Of a stretch of 32,656 bases of DNA, positions 31,716-32,656 are shown piece by piece (the stretch's first letter is position 1; the number at the start of each line of letters is the position of its first letter). Under the pieces are notes generated by a model, which worked only from the letters and a program-made list of their open reading frames with translations, ran no database searches and had not been told where the DNA came from. A program made the translations under genes and the position numbers. Source of the stretch: Streptomyces zinciresistens K42 (lineage in GTDB: Bacteria > Actinomycetota > Actinomycetes > Streptomycetales > Streptomycetaceae); the NCBI RefSeq assembly GCF_000225525.1, contig NZ_AGBF01000062.1, positions 1 through 32,656 on the forward strand, given 5' to 3'.

Positions 31716-31789
31716 TGGACCTGAGGGGATTCGAACCCCTGGCCCCCTCGATGCGAACGAGGTGCGCTACCGGACTGCGCCACAGGCCC
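31716..31789 (-). tRNA. tRNA-Ala(CGC)
   Basis: A full 74-nt cloverleaf. The acceptor is GGGCCTG/CAGGTCC with the G3-U70 wobble pair that marks alanine tRNAs, plus discriminator A. The D arm is GCGC/GCGC. The anticodon stem CCTCG/CGAGG carries loop TTCGCAT, so the anticodon is CGC and reads GCG. The variable loop has five bases, and the T arm AGGGG-TTCGAAT-CCCCT is intact. CCA is not encoded. GCG is a heavily used codon in this genome. Confidence 0.95.
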
Positions 31790-31803
31790 TTGCAACGAGT
31801 GAA

Positions 31804-31833
31804 ACTTTAGCACCCCGATCGGCCTGCTTGGAA
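31804..31833 (-). promoter_or_regulatory. possible tRNA-Ala promoter
   Basis: Minus-strand TAAAGT (31809-31804) with TTCCAA 18 bp upstream as a weak -35. The start of transcription would lie a few bases before the tRNA. Confidence 0.4.
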
Positions 31834-31873
31834 ATCCGTTCCGGGCAGGCCGGGGGCCGTCGGCGGGTGCCGG

Positions 31874-32656
31874 TCATTCGTTGGCGGCCCGGGGCCGGTC
31901 GCCCTCTTCGTACTGGTCGAACAGCGGGGTGCGGCCGCGCTCGCGTGCCCGGCGGGCGGAGGCGGCCCTGCGGTCGTTACGGCCGCCTCCCTCCGCGCGG
32001 TCGTCGTCGCGCCCGCTCTCCTCGGCCTGCCCCGGCTGCGCGGCGGGGGCCGCGCCGGCCGCCGTCTCGTCCTCCCGGGCGACGGGGCCGGAGCGGGCCG
32101 AGCTCCACGCGTCCGGGGCGCCGAGGTCGACGTCGGCGGTGGCGCGGGGGGCGACCGGGGCGGTCACGTACGTCGGCAGGGGCACGGGGACCGGGTCCCA
32201 GCTGTCGCCGTGTCCGGGCCGCAACTGCCGCTCGCGCTGCTGGTCGACCCACTCGGCGTGGTCGGTCTGCTCCACTAGGGCGCGCCGGTCCGCGGCGAGC
32301 GTGGACATGCCGGTCCCGGTGGCTGGTTCGGGCCCCTCGTCGGCGTCGGGGAGGTCGCAGCCGGTGTCGGCGGCGCCGCGGCGGCGCGACTGGCGGGCGC
32401 GCTCGCGCAGCCGCTGCGCGGCGACCTCGGCGCGGCGCCGGTCCATCTGGTAGGTGAAGCGGCGCCGCTCCTGGCTGCGCAGGTAGGCGATGTACCCGCT
32501 GAGCAGGACGGCGGGGACGCCGGGCGCCCACAGGAGTCCGAGTCCGCCGACCGCGGCGACGATCGCGCCGAGGGTGAAGGCGAGGAAGAGGACCACGGTG
32601 GTGCGCCTGCGGCGCGCGAGGACCTTCAGGCGCCGGGCGCGTGCCGCGGCCGCCTC
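31874..32656 (-). CDS. glpR: GlpR-like membrane protein, 3' part (runs off the window)
   Basis: The frame is open to the window edge, giving 260 C-terminal residues; the true start lies beyond 32656. A basic stretch is followed by two adjacent hydrophobic segments (VLFLAFTLGAIVAAVGGLGLL and PAVLLSGYIAYL, first quoted to show the pair; about residues 21-57 of the visible part). Then comes a basic coiled region (RRRAEVAAQRLRERA), a conserved DHAEWVDQQRERQ and DSWDPVPVPLPTYV segment, and a disordered Ala/Arg/Asp-rich tail ending FDQYEEGDRPRAANE. From memory this pattern is that of the actinobacterial gephyrin-like molybdotransferase receptor GlpR, which works with Glp at the divisome. Identification by recollection, not search. 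Confidence 0.75.
   Translation of the reverse strand, partial: EAAAARARRLKVLARRRRTTVVLFLAFTLGAIVAAVGGLGLLWAPGVPAVLLSGYIAYLRSQERRRFTYQMDRRRAEVAAQRLRERARQSRRRGAADTGCDLPDADEGPEPATGTGMSTLAADRRALVEQTDHAEWVDQQRERQLRPGHGDSWDPVPVPLPTYVTAPVAPRATADVDLGAPDAWSSARSGPVAREDETAAGAAPAAQPGQAEESGRDDDRAEGGGRNDRRAASARRARERGRTPLFDQYEEGDRPRAANE

Overview
The window is chromosomal DNA from a high-GC actinomycete, almost certainly a Streptomyces. Third codon positions are almost all G or C, GTG starts are common, and many genes begin a fixed distance after a TANNNT -10 box with no leader. The gene content is typical of the genus: an Rpf-type muralytic enzyme, protein O-mannosyltransferase, SsgA-like protein, tricorn protease and a GlpR-like protein. 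From memory, the order ispE-ksgA-rpfB-tatD...rsmI-pmt...PBP-ssgE matches the S. coelicolor SCO3148-SCO3158 neighbourhood; I could not check this by alignment.

Layout. 1-5.9 kb (minus strand): a core block of isoprenoid, ribosome-maturation and cell-wall genes (tatD, rpfB, ksgA, ispE), with a zinc-ribbon protein and rsmI upstream. 6.0-7.7 kb (plus): pmt. 7.9-9.5 kb (plus): a two-gene islet of visibly lower GC, made of a nucleotidyltransferase-fold protein (DUF6932-like) and a translationally coupled 328-aa unknown. It is followed by the broken 3' end of a penicillin-binding protein gene, then an intact PBP paralogue. 11.7-12.1 kb: an SsgA-like gene, convergent with the PBP. 12.4-13.6 kb: a nickel/cobalt permease behind a Nur-box-like operator. 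14.0-17.4 kb: a serine hydrolase, an 18-bp minisatellite, a DUF1876 protein and a metallophosphoesterase. 17.5-18.8 kb: YbaK-type deacylase coupled to a frameshifted EamA transporter. 18.9-21.9 kb: a TetR-MMPL efflux operon with paired operators. 22.1-25.35 kb: tricorn protease homologue. 25.45-29.2 kb: a small charged protein, then a Baeyer-Villiger monooxygenase / alpha-beta hydrolase / SDR operon with a divergent MerR regulator. 30.0-31.4 kb: exonuclease III and a GNAT acetyltransferase, divergent. 31.4-31.7 kb: a hairpin-rich gap. 31.7 kb: tRNA-Ala(CGC). 31.9 kb to the end: the 3' part of a GlpR-like membrane protein.

Most interesting points. (i) The coupled nucleotidyltransferase/unknown pair appears to have replaced most of an ancestral PBP gene next to pmt and is a candidate defence or toxin-antitoxin-like module. 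(ii) The oxidation cassette BVMO-hydrolase-SDR has a MerR regulator and two TACCG dyads. (iii) Several clean operator candidates are visible: a Nur-like box over a -10, paired TetR sites, and a perfect dyad around the leaderless tatD promoter. (iv) The EamA gene carries an apparent single-base deletion.
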